This document shows positions 27,742 through 36,900 of a stretch of DNA of 64,000 nt, in pieces (the first letter of the stretch is position 1; every line of letters starts with the position of its first letter). A program made the translations under genes and the position numbers. The DNA is from an uncultured Roseicyclus sp. Lineage in GTDB: Bacteria > Pseudomonadota > Alphaproteobacteria > Rhodobacterales > Rhodobacteraceae. The stretch is from positions 310,001 through 374,000 of the forward strand of contig CANMRT010000004.1 of NCBI GenBank assembly GCA_947500415.1, read 5' to 3'. The notes under the pieces are model-generated. The model was not told the origin of the DNA. It searched no databases and worked only from the letters and a program-made list of their open reading frames with translations.

Positions 27742-27759
27742 TGTCAGGTTAGACTGACA
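27742..27759. promoter_or_regulatory. PpsR/CrtJ box 2 of the bchC promoter
   Basis: TGTCAGGTTAGACTGACA fits TGT-N12-ACA. Eight bases separate it from box 1, the classic tandem arrangement known at PpsR/CrtJ-controlled bchC promoters. Confidence 0.88.
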
Positions 27760-27833
27760 CTCAACGAATTGCGTCCGAAGATTCTGTCTTCATGTTTGCA
27801 TGCATCAAAAGACCACCGAGGGAGAAGCTGAGC

Positions 27834-28775
27834 TTGCAAAGCACAGCCGTCATATTGGAAGGCCCCAAGGCACTTGCCCTTGGCCAAGTCGAGGTGACGG
27901 CACCCGGTGCCGGCGATCTCGTCGTGGATGTCCGCCATTCTGGTATCTCCACGGGCACCGAGAAACTCTTCTGGTCCGGCGATATGCCTCCGTTCCCCGG
28001 CATGGGCTATCCCCTTGTCCCCGGCTACGAGGCTGCGGGCGAAGTTGTAGAAGCAGGCCCCGGCACAGCGTTCAAGCCCGGCGACCGCGTCTTCGTTCCC
28101 GGTGCCAATTGCTACGGCGATGTGAAGGGTCTCTTTGGCGGCGCATCCAGCCGTCTTGTGACCGCAGCAGATCGCGTGGTCCGCATTGACCCAGCGCTGA
28201 AAGCGGAAGGCGCACTGCTCGCACTGGCCGCCACCGCTCGCCACGCGATGGCGGGCCTCGACAAAGCACTGCCCGAACTGATCGTCGGTCACGGCGTCTT
28301 TGGCCGCCTTCTTGCACGGCTGACCATCGCCGCTGGTGGCAAGGCTCCTACCGTTTGGGAAATCGACGCTGACCGTATGGCGGGTGCGACCGGCTACAAT
28401 GTCGTCCATCCCGACAATGACGAACGCCGTGACTATGCCTGCATCTATGATGCCAGCGGACAGTCCGAGCTTCTGAACACTCTGATCTCCCGTCTCACCA
28501 AAGGCGGCGAAATCGTGCTGGCAGGGTTCTACCCTGAACCTTTGTCCTTCGCCTTCCCGCCCGCCTTCATGCGCGAGGCGCGGTTGCGCATTGCCGCCGA
28601 ATGGACGCGCGACGACCTCGTCGCCACCCGCGACCTGATCGACCACGGCGCGCTGAGCCTTGATGGCCTCATCACGCACACCCGGCCCGCAAGCGACGCG
28701 GCGAATGCTTACCAGACGGCGTTCGAGGATTCGTCCTGCCTCAAAATGATCTTGGATTGGGAGGGCGCGGCGTGA
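27834..28775 (+). CDS. bchC: 3-hydroxyethyl bacteriochlorophyllide a dehydrogenase BchC
   Basis: BchC oxidises the 3-hydroxyethyl side chain to the acetyl group of bacteriochlorophyll a. It belongs to the zinc alcohol dehydrogenase family and shows [24 protein letters not shown] and [12 protein letters not shown] near the N-terminus. I place the start at the TTG at 27834 (313 residues), 7 bases after the purine-rich AGGGAGAAG; an in-frame ATG at 27792 would add 14 residues that do not look like the family. It leads bchCXYZ-puf and ends in a GTGA overlap with bchX. Confidence 0.88.
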   Translation: MQSTAVILEGPKALALGQVEVTAPGAGDLVVDVRHSGISTGTEKLFWSGDMPPFPGMGYPLVPGYEAAGEVVEAGPGTAFKPGDRVFVPGANCYGDVKGLFGGASSRLVTAADRVVRIDPALKAEGALLALAATARHAMAGLDKALPELIVGHGVFGRLLARLTIAAGGKAPTVWEIDADRMAGATGYNVVHPDNDERRDYACIYDASGQSELLNTLISRLTKGGEIVLAGFYPEPLSFAFPPAFMREARLRIAAEWTRDDLVATRDLIDHGALSLDGLITHTRPASDAANAYQTAFEDSSCLKMILDWEGAA

Positions 28776-29770
28776 AAGACATTCCAAACCTCAAAGACTA
28801 CGACCAGAACCTGCGGGACGAGGCGGCGGAGCCTACCCTTGAAGTCCCCCAAGGTGAGCCGACCAAGAAGACGCAGATCATCGCGATCTACGGCAAAGGC
28901 GGCATCGGTAAGTCGTTCACCCTCGCCAACCTCAGCCACATGATGGCCGAGCAAGGCAAGCGCGTGCTGCTCATCGGTTGCGATCCGAAATCCGACACAA
29001 CCTCGCTGCTCTTTGGTGGCAAGGCCTGCCCGACGATCATCGAAACCTCGACGCAAAAGAAACTCGCCGGGGAAGAGGTCGCTATCGGCGATGTCTGCTT
29101 CAAGCGCGGCGGCGTCTTCGCGATGGAGCTTGGTGGCCCCGAAGTGGGTCGCGGCTGTGGCGGGCGCGGCATCATCCACGGCTTCGAGCTGCTGGAAAAG
29201 CTGGGCTTCCATGATTGGGATTTCGACTATGTGCTGCTCGACTTCCTGGGCGACGTGGTCTGCGGCGGTTTCGGTCTGCCGATTGCCCGCGACATGGCGC
29301 AGAAGGTGATCCTGGTCGCATCCAACGACCTGCAGTCCCTCTATGTGGCCAACAACGTCTGCTCTGCCGTCGAATATTTCCGCAAGCTTGGCGGCAATGT
29401 CGGTGTTGCAGGGCTGGTGGTGAACAAGGACGACGGCTCGGGTGAGGCGCAGGCCTTTGCCGAAGCTGTCGATATCCCGATCCTCGCCTCGATCCCGCAA
29501 AACGATGATCTGCGGAAGAAATCGGCGAACTACCAGATCGTCGGCACAGCCGAGAGTGAATGGGGCGCGCTGTTTGCCTCGCTGGGCGATAGCGTGGCCG
29601 TGGCCCCGCCGATGCGCCCCACCGCCCTCAACCAGGATCAATTGCTGGAATTGTTCGACGGCTCCGAAACCGGGGCAGGGATCGAACTCGTTCCGGCCAG
29701 CGACATGGACATGCGCGGCAAGAACGCGAAGCCGCTCGAGTCCCTCGAAGTTGTCTACGACGACGCATGA
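28772..29770 (+). CDS. bchX: Chlorophyllide a reductase iron protein BchX
   Basis: BchX is the nitrogenase-Fe-protein-like ATPase that feeds electrons to BchYZ, which reduces ring B of chlorophyllide a. The P-loop [15 protein letters not shown] is near residue 35. The two cysteines that ligate the shared 4Fe-4S cluster lie in GRGCGGRG and DVVCGGFG. It starts with GTG at 28772, overlapping the bchC stop, and is 333 residues. Its stop overlaps bchY by 4 bp. Confidence 0.95.
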   Translation: MKDIPNLKDYDQNLRDEAAEPTLEVPQGEPTKKTQIIAIYGKGGIGKSFTLANLSHMMAEQGKRVLLIGCDPKSDTTSLLFGGKACPTIIETSTQKKLAGEEVAIGDVCFKRGGVFAMELGGPEVGRGCGGRGIIHGFELLEKLGFHDWDFDYVLLDFLGDVVCGGFGLPIARDMAQKVILVASNDLQSLYVANNVCSAVEYFRKLGGNVGVAGLVVNKDDGSGEAQAFAEAVDIPILASIPQNDDLRKKSANYQIVGTAESEWGALFASLGDSVAVAPPMRPTALNQDQLLELFDGSETGAGIELVPASDMDMRGKNAKPLESLEVVYDDA

Positions 29771-31341
29771 TGGATCGCGAAGTCTCATATGACACCACCG
29801 CTGAGGTTGAAGTGATCGAAGGCGAAACGGTTGCGGCTGGCACGCCTTCCGGCGGCGATGGCATGGGCTGCCACGCCGGTGCCGATCAGATGGAAGCCGC
29901 CGCGCGTGCTGCTGGCAAATCCGAAATCCTCGATCAATTCGCCAAAGACTACCCGCAAGGCCCGCACGACAAACCGCAATCGATGTGCCCGGCCTTCGGA
30001 AGCTTGCGCGTAGGTCTGCGTATGCGCCGTGTGGCGACCGTTCTGTCCGGCTCCGCCTGCTGCGTCTATGGCCTGACCTTCGTGTCCCACTTCTACGGCG
30101 CCCGCCGGTCTGTGGGTTACGTCCCGTTCAATTCCGAGACCCTGGTCACAGGGAAACTCTTCGAAGATATCCGAGACTCCGTCCACGAGATGGCGGATCC
30201 GGAAAGATATGATGCCATCGTGGTCACGAACCTTTGTGTTCCCACGGCATCTGGTGTTCCGTTGCGGCTTCTGCCCGACGAAATCAATGGGGTTCGGATC
30301 GTCGGCATCGACGTTCCGGGCTTCGGAGTGCCGACCCATGCGGAGGCCAAAGATGTCCTCGCAGGGGCGATGCTCAATTATGCCCGACAGGAGGTGGAGG
30401 CCGGTCCAGTTATGGCTCCAGTTGCGGGTGTTTCAGACCGTCCAACAGTGACCCTGTTGGGCGAAATGTTCCCTGCGGACCCCTTGGGGATTGCAGGGAT
30501 GCTCGCGCCACTCGGTCTGGCGGCAGGTCCGGTCGTTCCCTGCCGTGAGTGGCGTGAGCTCTATTCCGCGTTGGACAGTCAGGTGGTGGCCGCGATCCAC
30601 CCCTTCTACACCAGCGCCGTGCGCGAGTTTCAGGCTGCGGGACGTACCGTGGTTGGCTCCGCGCCCGTGGGCCACGATGGCACCGCAGCATGGCTCGCCG
30701 CGATTGGCGACGCTTACAACGTTCCCGCCGAAAAGGTGGCCGAGGCGCAGAATGCATTCTTGCCCGCGATCAAGGGCGCGCTGGCTTCCGTTCCGATCAA
30801 CGGGACGATCACGCTTTCGGGCTATGAGGGGTCTGAACTTCTCGTCGCCCGTCTGCTCATCGAATCCGGTGCTGATGTGCCTTACGTTGGCACGGCATGC
30901 GCCAAGACACCTTGGTCCGCGCCCGATCTCGAATGGCTCGAAGCGCGCGGCGTGAAGGTCAAATTCCGTGCCTCGCTCGAAGATGATTGCGCCGCGATGG
31001 AAGCCATCAAGCCCGACCTCGCCATTGGCACCACCCCCGTGGTTCAGAAGGGGAAGGAACTTGGCATCCCCTCGCTCTACTTCACCAACCTCATATCCGC
31101 GCGTCCACTGATGGGCCCCGCCGGTGCCGGTTCACTGGGCCAGGTCGTTAACGCCGCCATGGCCAACAAGGACCGGATGTCCCACATGCGCGAATTCTTC
31201 GAAGGCGTGGGCAGTGGCGACACTGCCGGTGTCTGGGAGGGCGCGCCAAACCTGCGCCCCGAATTCCGCGCTCAGAACCAAAAGAAGCTTGAGCGCGCTG
31301 AGAAGGCTCGCATGGCCGCGAATGGCGGTGTGAAATGCTAA
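29767..31341 (+). CDS. bchY: Chlorophyllide a reductase subunit BchY
   Basis: BchY is one half of the catalytic component of chlorophyllide reductase (NifD/NifK-like). Conserved cysteine segments are [12 protein letters not shown] and [19 protein letters not shown], which hold the cluster ligands. At 524 residues it carries about 70 acidic and alanine-rich N-terminal residues before the conserved core. Two adjacent ATG codons (29767, 29770) are possible starts. It overlaps bchX by 4 bp and bchZ by 7 bp. Confidence 0.94.
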   Translation: MMDREVSYDTTAEVEVIEGETVAAGTPSGGDGMGCHAGADQMEAAARAAGKSEILDQFAKDYPQGPHDKPQSMCPAFGSLRVGLRMRRVATVLSGSACCVYGLTFVSHFYGARRSVGYVPFNSETLVTGKLFEDIRDSVHEMADPERYDAIVVTNLCVPTASGVPLRLLPDEINGVRIVGIDVPGFGVPTHAEAKDVLAGAMLNYARQEVEAGPVMAPVAGVSDRPTVTLLGEMFPADPLGIAGMLAPLGLAAGPVVPCREWRELYSALDSQVVAAIHPFYTSAVREFQAAGRTVVGSAPVGHDGTAAWLAAIGDAYNVPAEKVAEAQNAFLPAIKGALASVPINGTITLSGYEGSELLVARLLIESGADVPYVGTACAKTPWSAPDLEWLEARGVKVKFRASLEDDCAAMEAIKPDLAIGTTPVVQKGKELGIPSLYFTNLISARPLMGPAGAGSLGQVVNAAMANKDRMSHMREFFEGVGSGDTAGVWEGAPNLRPEFRAQNQKKLERAEKARMAANGGVKC

Positions 31342-32816
31342 TCCAGGATCACGATAGGGCCGGCGGCTACTGGGGAAGCGTTTACGCCTTCACCGCAGTC
31401 AAAGGCCTTCAGTGTATTATCGACGGTCCGGTGGGTTGCGAAAATCTGCCCGTCACCTCCGTCCTGCACTACACCGATGGCCTGCCGCCCCATGAACTGC
31501 CCATCGTTGTCACGGGCCTGGGCGAGGAAGAACTTGGCCGCGACGGAACCGAAGGTGCGATGAAACGCGCCTGGGGCACGCTTGATCCCGCACTTCCCGC
31601 TGTGGTTGTCACCGGCTCCATAGCCGAAATGATCGGCGGCGGCGTCACGCCCATGGGCACCAACATCCAACGCTTCCTGCCACGCACCATCGACGAAGAC
31701 CAATGGGAAAGCGCCGACCGCGCCATGACCTGGATCTTCACCGAATTCGGCATGACCAAGGGCCGTATGCCCAAGGAAAAGAAGCGCGAAGAGGGGGCCG
31801 CCCCCCGCGTCAACATCCTCGGGCCCATGTATGGCACCTTCAACATGCCCTCCGACCTTGCTGAAATCCGCCGCCTCGTCGAAGGCATCGGGTGTAAGGT
31901 CAACATGGTCATGCCGCTCGGCGCCCACGTTGCGGAAATGCGCGATCTGGTGAACGCCGACGTCAACATCTGCATGTATCGTGAGTTCGGTCGTGGCCTG
32001 TGTGAAGTGCTGGCCAAGCCCTACCTGCAAGCGCCCATCGGCATCGACTCGACCACCAAGTTTCTCCGCAAACTCGGCGAGCTTACCGGCCTCGATCCTG
32101 AGCCGTTCATCGAGCAGGAAAAGCATTCCACCATCAAACCTGTCTGGGATCTCTGGCGCTCGGTCACGCAGGACTTCTTCGCCACCGCCTCCTTCGGGAT
32201 CGTCGCGAATGAGACCTACGCGCGCGGCATCCGCAAGTTCCTTGAAGATGACCTGGGTTTCCCCTGCGCCTTCGCCGTCGCCCGTGTGGCCGGCAAGAAG
32301 ACAGACAATGAACAGGTCCGCGCGATGGTGTCCGAAAAGCGCCCCCTCGTCCTGATGGGGTCTATCAACGAAAAGATGTACCTGGCTGAGATGGCCGCAG
32401 GCCACGGCCCCAAGCCAGCCTTCATCCCCGCCAGCTTCCCCGGCGCCGCGATCCGCCGCCACACCGGCACGCCGATGATGGGCTACGCGGGCGCAACCTA
32501 CCTGGTGCAGGAGGTCTGCAACGGCCTCTTCGATGCGCTGTTCCACATTCTGCCGCTGGCCTCCGACATGGACAGCGCCGCCGCCACACCTGCCACACTC
32601 CGCCGCGATTTCCCATGGGATCCTGAAGCTCAGGCGCTTTTGGACCGGATCGTGGCAGAACACCCGATTTTGACCCGTATCTCAGCTGCAAAGACCCTAC
32701 GCGATGCTGCCGAGAAAGCCGCCCTGGAGGAGGGTGCGGAACGGGTTGTGGAAGACACCGTCAAGCGCCTTGCGCCCGCCGGTTTTGATTTCGAAAGGGA
32801 GACCACTCATGAGTGA
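31335..32816 (+). CDS. bchZ: Chlorophyllide a reductase subunit BchZ
   Basis: BchZ pairs with BchY to reduce the C7=C8 bond. The 493-residue protein starts [14 protein letters not shown] and has the cluster-binding [28 protein letters not shown] region and the [15 protein letters not shown] block of the family. It carries a C-terminal helical tail after about residue 430. Its final codons overlap pufQ by 8 bp, tying bacteriochlorophyll synthesis to the puf genes in one transcript. Confidence 0.94.
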   Translation: MLIQDHDRAGGYWGSVYAFTAVKGLQCIIDGPVGCENLPVTSVLHYTDGLPPHELPIVVTGLGEEELGRDGTEGAMKRAWGTLDPALPAVVVTGSIAEMIGGGVTPMGTNIQRFLPRTIDEDQWESADRAMTWIFTEFGMTKGRMPKEKKREEGAAPRVNILGPMYGTFNMPSDLAEIRRLVEGIGCKVNMVMPLGAHVAEMRDLVNADVNICMYREFGRGLCEVLAKPYLQAPIGIDSTTKFLRKLGELTGLDPEPFIEQEKHSTIKPVWDLWRSVTQDFFATASFGIVANETYARGIRKFLEDDLGFPCAFAVARVAGKKTDNEQVRAMVSEKRPLVLMGSINEKMYLAEMAAGHGPKPAFIPASFPGAAIRRHTGTPMMGYAGATYLVQEVCNGLFDALFHILPLASDMDSAAATPATLRRDFPWDPEAQALLDRIVAEHPILTRISAAKTLRDAAEKAALEEGAERVVEDTVKRLAPAGFDFERETTHE

Positions 32817-33030
32817 CATGACCTCCAACAGCCCCGTCACGACGCGGACCAAACCGCCGAAGACGGAGTTCATGATCTACTTTGCCATCATCTTCGCCGC
32901 GACCTTGCCGCTGGCCACACTCACGTGGGCCATCGCTGCAATTCGGTCCGGCAGTTTGACGGAAAAGGGTCCGATCAAACGCGCATGGCGGCAAGCCAGT
33001 ATCATCACACCGATGATCTTCGCCGCCTGA
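32809..33030 (+). CDS. pufQ: PufQ
   Basis: PufQ is a small membrane protein needed for normal bacteriochlorophyll formation and antenna assembly. The 73 residues have a polar N-terminus ([14 protein letters not shown]), one membrane helix (about 22-46) and a basic C-terminal end, as in other PufQ proteins. I use the ATG at 32809, which overlaps the end of bchZ; the frame is open further upstream but that is bchZ in another frame. It leads pufQBALMC. Confidence 0.88.
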   Translation: MSDMTSNSPVTTRTKPPKTEFMIYFAIIFAATLPLATLTWAIAAIRSGSLTEKGPIKRAWRQASIITPMIFAA

Positions 33031-33139
33031 AGAACACGCCCTGCTTCGCACGTTAAAGCCTGTCTAGACCCAGGTGTGCAGATCAGAGCCACACGAAAAT
33101 CTCGGCGTGACGACCGGAGCCGGGGACTGAGCTTTCACA

Positions 33140-33156
33140 GCGCCATGAACGGGCGC
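33140..33156 (+). other. Hairpin upstream of pufB
   Basis: GCGCC and GGCGC form a stem with a 7-nt loop in the pufQ-pufB gap. With the hairpin at 33198-33214 it would lie at the 5' side of pufBA mRNA, where stem-loops are known to stabilise the antenna message. Confidence 0.4.
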
Positions 33157-33197
33157 GGTGGAATGCCGGCAGGGCAATGAGGCCTTGTCGGGGCCCG

Positions 33198-33214
33198 GCC
33201 GCAGGGTTTGCGGC
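33198..33214 (+). other. Hairpin 26 bp before pufB
   Basis: GCCGCA-GGGTT-TGCGGC forms a perfect 6-bp stem close to the strong pufB ribosome site CGGAGGAAAAT. It is a likely 5' mRNA stabiliser of pufBA. The 210-bp pufQ-pufB gap holds only such structures and no gene. Confidence 0.5.
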
Positions 33215-33240
33215 ATCAGTCTGACGTTCCGGAGGAAAAT

Positions 33241-33390
33241 ATGGCTGATAATTCCGACCTGTCCTTTACAGGTCTCACCGACGAACAGGCGCAAGAGCTG
33301 CACGCGGTGTATATGAGCGGGCTCTGGCTTTTCGCAGCCGTCGCCCTCGCTGCTCATATCGCCACGTACATCTGGGCGCCCTGGTTCTGA
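33241..33390 (+). CDS. pufB: Light-harvesting 1 beta polypeptide PufB
   Basis: PufB is the LH1 antenna beta subunit, an inner-membrane peptide that binds bacteriochlorophyll with PufA. It is 49 residues: polar N-terminus with TDEQAQELH, one membrane helix, histidine 39 as the bacteriochlorophyll ligand (AAHIATYIW) and the aromatic end WAPWF. A strong Shine-Dalgarno GGAGGAAAAT precedes the ATG at 33241. Earlier in-frame starts are excluded because this matches the family N-terminus. Confidence 0.95.
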   Translation: MADNSDLSFTGLTDEQAQELHAVYMSGLWLFAAVALAAHIATYIWAPWF

Positions 33391-33404
33391 GGAGGATTTG
33401 AGAC

Positions 33405-33572
33405 ATGGCTAAGTTTTACAAAGTCTGGCTCATCTTCGACCCGCGCCGCGTTTTCGTGGCCCAGGGCGTATTCCTCTTCCTGCTCGCAGCGATGATCCAC
33501 CTCGTGGTTCTGAGCTCCGGCATGAACTGGTTCGAGTCGGCCGCCATGAACATGGGTTTCGGCGGCGAGTAA
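33405..33572 (+). CDS. pufA: Light-harvesting 1 alpha polypeptide PufA
   Basis: PufA is the LH1 alpha subunit, partner of PufB around the reaction centre. The 55-residue protein begins [21 protein letters not shown], the typical alpha N-terminus (split here at residue 20), and has one membrane helix with histidine 32 as the pigment ligand, then [19 protein letters not shown] precedes the start. It is 14 bp after pufB and too short for most gene callers. A hairpin lies after it. Confidence 0.95.
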   Translation: MAKFYKVWLIFDPRRVFVAQGVFLFLLAAMIHLVVLSSGMNWFESAAMNMGFGGE

Positions 33573-33612
33573 GCCCCCGACCCCGTGCTTTACGGCATTC
33601 ACAACGACAGCT

Positions 33613-33640
33613 GCGGGCGGGGCCTCACCGTCTCGCCCGC
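33613..33640 (+). other. Intercistronic hairpin between pufA and pufL
   Basis: GCGGGCG and CGCCCGC form a 7-bp GC stem with a 14-nt loop in the 152-bp pufA-pufL gap. Stem-loops here in other purple bacteria protect pufBA mRNA from 3' decay and set the LH1 to reaction-centre ratio. No U-tract follows, so it is more likely a decay barrier than a terminator. Confidence 0.6.
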
Positions 33641-33724
33641 GGCAAACCAAAAAACGCAAGATGACGGACGGCTGACACAAGACCCAGCTTTGGGGACATC
33701 GCCGCCAAGCACCGGAGAGAGCGC

Positions 33725-34639
33725 ATGGCTTTGCTGAGCTTCGAAAAGAAATATCGCGTCCGCGGAGGGACGCTGGTAGGTGGCGATCTGTTCGACTTCT
33801 GGGTGGGTCCATTCTACGTGGGCTTCTTCGGGGTCACGACAGCCTTTTTCGCCTTGTTAGGGACTGTTCTGATCTTCTGGGGCGCGGCCATGCAAGGCAC
33901 GTTCAACCCCTGGACGATCAACATCGCTCCACCGGATCTAAGCTACGGGCTTGGCTTCGCACCGCTGATGGAAGGCGGGCTTTGGCAAATCATCACCTTC
34001 TGCGCGATCGGTGCTTTCGTCAGTTGGGCGCTTCGCGAGGTCGAAATCGCACGCAAGCTCGGCATGGGCTATCATGTACCCTTCGCCTTCAGCTTCGCGA
34101 TCCTCGCATACGTCACTCTGGTGGTGTTTCGTCCGCTTCTGATGGGCGCATGGGGCCACGGCTTTCCCTACGGGATTTTCAGCCACCTCGATTGGGTGTC
34201 GAACGTCGGGTATTCCTACCTGCATTTCCACTACAACCCGGCACATATGCTGGCGGTGACGCTGTTCTTTACCACAACCTTCGCGCTCGCATTGCACGGC
34301 GGTCTGATCCTGTCTGCGGCGAACCCGCAAAAGGGCACGATCATGAAGACGCCGGACCACGAAGACACATTCTTCCGTGATTTCATCGGCTATTCCGTCG
34401 GCACCCTCGGCATCCACCGCGTTGGCATGTTGCTGGCGCTCGCCGCCGTGTTCTGGAGCGCGGTTTGCATCATTATCTCCGGCCCGGTCTGGACCTCTGG
34501 CTGGCCCGAATGGTGGAACTGGTGGCTCGATCTGCCGATCTGGCCGGATCAAGGCGTGGCTTATGACACGACCGGCATGGCCACCTACGGAACGGAAGCG
34601 GGTTACGCCGATGTCGCAACCCAGGGGGAGGCGGAATAA
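33725..34639 (+). CDS. pufL: Photosynthetic reaction centre L subunit
   Basis: PufL is one of the two core reaction-centre subunits that bind the special pair, bacteriopheophytin and quinones. [54 protein letters not shown] and the DHEDTFFRD loop are diagnostic, with five membrane helices. At 304 residues it is about 22 longer than Rhodobacter sphaeroides PufL. The extra C-terminal tail (from about residue 280) is acidic and rich in Gly, Thr and Tyr. It overlaps pufM by one base. Confidence 0.96.
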   Translation: MALLSFEKKYRVRGGTLVGGDLFDFWVGPFYVGFFGVTTAFFALLGTVLIFWGAAMQGTFNPWTINIAPPDLSYGLGFAPLMEGGLWQIITFCAIGAFVSWALREVEIARKLGMGYHVPFAFSFAILAYVTLVVFRPLLMGAWGHGFPYGIFSHLDWVSNVGYSYLHFHYNPAHMLAVTLFFTTTFALALHGGLILSAANPQKGTIMKTPDHEDTFFRDFIGYSVGTLGIHRVGMLLALAAVFWSAVCIIISGPVWTSGWPEWWNWWLDLPIWPDQGVAYDTTGMATYGTEAGYADVATQGEAE

Positions 34640-35640
34640 TGGCCTACTTCGAGTATCAGAACATCTTCACGCAGGTGCAGGTTCAGGGCGATCCCGAAGT
34701 CGGGATGGACGATCAGGGCACGCTCGCCCGCGAACGGACGTCCGGCGCGACTTTCTCGGTCCTGGCTGGCTGGTTGGGCAATGCGCAGCTTGGCCCGATT
34801 TACCTCGGCTACGCTGGCCTTGTCAGCCTTGCCACAGGGGCCGCCTGGTTCATGATCGTGGGCTTCAACATGCTGTCCCACGTCGATTGGTCGATCCCGG
34901 AATTCATCCGGCAACTGTTCTGGCTGTCGCTTGAGCCGCCCGGCCCGGAACACGGCTTGTCCATGCCGCCTCTCAACGACGGCGGTTGGTACATCATCGC
35001 CAGCTTCTTCCTGCTGATCTCGGTGATGTCATGGTGGCTCAGAACCTTCATGCTCGCGGTCGAACACCAGATGGGCAAACACATCGCCTGGGCGTTCCTC
35101 GCCGCGATCTGGCTGTTCCTTGTGTTGGGCCTGTTCCGTCCGATCCTGATGGGAAGCTGGTCTGAGGCTGTGCCATACGGCATCTTCCCGCACCTCGATT
35201 GGACGACGGCGTTCTCCATCCGGTACGGCAACCTCTACTACAACCCGTTCCATTGCCTTTCGGTCGTGTTCCTCTACGGCTCGGTCCTGCTCTTTGCGAT
35301 GCACGGCGCGACGATCCTTGCCGTCACCCGCTACGGCGGCGACCGCGAGTTGGAGCAGATCATCGACCGCGGCACCGCCTCGGAACGCGCAGGTCTCTTC
35401 TGGCGCTGGACCATGGGCTTCAACGCCACGATGGAAGGCATCCACAGATGGGCTTGGTGGTTCGCTGTGCTGACCCCGATCACAGGCGGTATCGGTATCC
35501 TTCTGACCGGAACGGTCGTGGATAACTGGTTCATCTGGGCCCAGGAACACAACTTCGCACCCGACTACCTCGAACCCTATGGCTATGAAGCCTACGGATC
35601 TTACGAGGACTTCGGTGGCGTGACCCGCGGGGAGGAGTAA
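34639..35640 (+). CDS. pufM: Photosynthetic reaction centre M subunit
   Basis: PufM pairs with PufL in the reaction centre. The N-terminus [14 protein letters not shown], the [10 protein letters not shown]-like segment [36 protein letters not shown] and [19 protein letters not shown] are family hallmarks, and five membrane helices are present. At 333 residues it is about 25 longer than the Rhodobacter protein. The extension is a Tyr-, Gly- and acid-rich C-terminal tail ([12 protein letters not shown]). It is followed 4 bp later by pufC. Confidence 0.96.
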   Translation: MAYFEYQNIFTQVQVQGDPEVGMDDQGTLARERTSGATFSVLAGWLGNAQLGPIYLGYAGLVSLATGAAWFMIVGFNMLSHVDWSIPEFIRQLFWLSLEPPGPEHGLSMPPLNDGGWYIIASFFLLISVMSWWLRTFMLAVEHQMGKHIAWAFLAAIWLFLVLGLFRPILMGSWSEAVPYGIFPHLDWTTAFSIRYGNLYYNPFHCLSVVFLYGSVLLFAMHGATILAVTRYGGDRELEQIIDRGTASERAGLFWRWTMGFNATMEGIHRWAWWFAVLTPITGGIGILLTGTVVDNWFIWAQEHNFAPDYLEPYGYEAYGSYEDFGGVTRGEE

Positions 35641-35644
35641 GACG

Positions 35645-36793
35645 ATGTTTCCCAAGTGGTTTGATAAATGGAACGATGACAATCCCACCAACATCTTCGG
35701 CCCCGCCATCGCGGTTGGGGCTGTCGGTGGGGCTGTCTTCGTCGCGGCCCTGATCGTGGCCTTCGGGCAACCCTACGCCACGGCAGGTATGCAAACCGGC
35801 CCACGCGGTACGGGGATGCATGTGCAGGAATTCGAAAGCGACCTTGCCGCTGGCGACCCCACGGTCATCGACTTCTACACCGATGAGCCTTTCGTGCCGG
35901 AAGAGGGTGAAGAACTCGCCGGTGACATCTACGAAAACGTCCAGGTTCTGGGCGATTTGACCGATGCCAACTTCAACCGGCTCATGGGGGCGATCACACA
36001 ATGGGTCGCGCCTGAAGAAGGCTGCACCTACTGCCACGCCAACGCGGCGGATGGCGAATATGCGGATGATGACCTCTACACCAAGGTTGTAGCCCGCAAC
36101 ATGTTGCTGATGACCCGCAACATCAACGTGAACTGGGATGCCCATGTGAACGCCAACTACGAAGTCGGCGTCACCTGCTACACCTGTCACCGCGGTCAGC
36201 CGGTCCCCAACAACGTCTGGTTCCGCATCAGCCCGGTGAACGAAAACGCCGAAGGGTGGAGCGCCAATCAAAACCGCGCCACCATGGCATCAAACTTCAC
36301 CTCGCTGCCGTCCGATTATCTGGAGCACTACCTGCTTGAAGCGGAAGAGGGCGGCTACAACATGATCGCCGTCCACGACCTCGACAGCCGTGTGCAACAG
36401 ATGCCCGGTGATCCGCTGATCCAGCAGACTGAGCGGACATATGGCTTTATGAACTACATCGCGAACTCGCTCGGTGTGAACTGTGTCTTCTGCCACAACT
36501 CCCGCGCGTTCTACGATGGCGGTCAGAATACGCCGCAATGGGGCACCGCATCGCTTGGCATCATCATGGTGCAAGAGATGATCGCGGAATACCTCCTCCC
36601 ACTTGAGGAAGTGTATCCCGAAAACCGCCTCGGCCCGGTCTATGGCGACGCGCCTCTGGCCGCTTGCCGCACCTGTCACCAGGGCTATCAGCAACCGCTA
36701 AACGGTCTGAACGTGATCGCGAATTGGCCCGAGCTAAACGTCATCGACGGCCCGCCGGACTACTCCGCATGGGAAGAGGCGGACGCCAACTGA
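35645..36793 (+). CDS. pufC: Reaction-centre-bound tetraheme cytochrome PufC
   Basis: PufC re-reduces the special pair on the periplasmic side. Four CxxCH heme sites are present: CTYCH (residue 127), CYTCH (178), CVFCH and CRTCH. The 382-residue protein has an N-terminal hydrophobic segment (about 18-40) with no lipobox cysteine, so it is probably held by an uncleaved helix rather than a lipid. Its presence in place of pufX puts this puf operon in the pufBALMC class. A strong terminator-like hairpin follows. Confidence 0.95.
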   Translation: MFPKWFDKWNDDNPTNIFGPAIAVGAVGGAVFVAALIVAFGQPYATAGMQTGPRGTGMHVQEFESDLAAGDPTVIDFYTDEPFVPEEGEELAGDIYENVQVLGDLTDANFNRLMGAITQWVAPEEGCTYCHANAADGEYADDDLYTKVVARNMLLMTRNINVNWDAHVNANYEVGVTCYTCHRGQPVPNNVWFRISPVNENAEGWSANQNRATMASNFTSLPSDYLEHYLLEAEEGGYNMIAVHDLDSRVQQMPGDPLIQQTERTYGFMNYIANSLGVNCVFCHNSRAFYDGGQNTPQWGTASLGIIMVQEMIAEYLLPLEEVYPENRLGPVYGDAPLAACRTCHQGYQQPLNGLNVIANWPELNVIDGPPDYSAWEEADAN

Positions 36794-36799
36794 TACGAG

Positions 36800-36834
36800 A
36801 CGGCGGCGGGGTCCATCCTCGCCGCCGTTGTTCT
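36800..36834 (+). terminator. Terminator-like hairpin after pufC
   Basis: ACGGCGGCG pairs with CGCCGCCGT as a 9-bp perfect stem; inner G-T, G-C and G-C pairs extend it to 12 bp around a TCCAT loop. TTGTTCT follows. It lies 7 bp after the pufC stop and about 70 bp before dxs, so it probably ends or attenuates puf transcription. Confidence 0.75.
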
Positions 36835-36900
36835 ACCTGATGGACGTCAGACCCCATCAGTTTCGGGCCTAAACAGCCCAACAGAGACGGAGAATGACCC

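Noticed and set aside
32704-32808. N-terminal extension of pufQ
   Set aside because: It reads bchZ in another frame; the PufQ match starts at MSDMTSNSP.
33076-33094. TGT...ACA pattern upstream of pufB as a PpsR box
   Set aside because: The spacing is 13, not 12, and it lies within a weak hairpin-like repeat, so I did not call it an operator.
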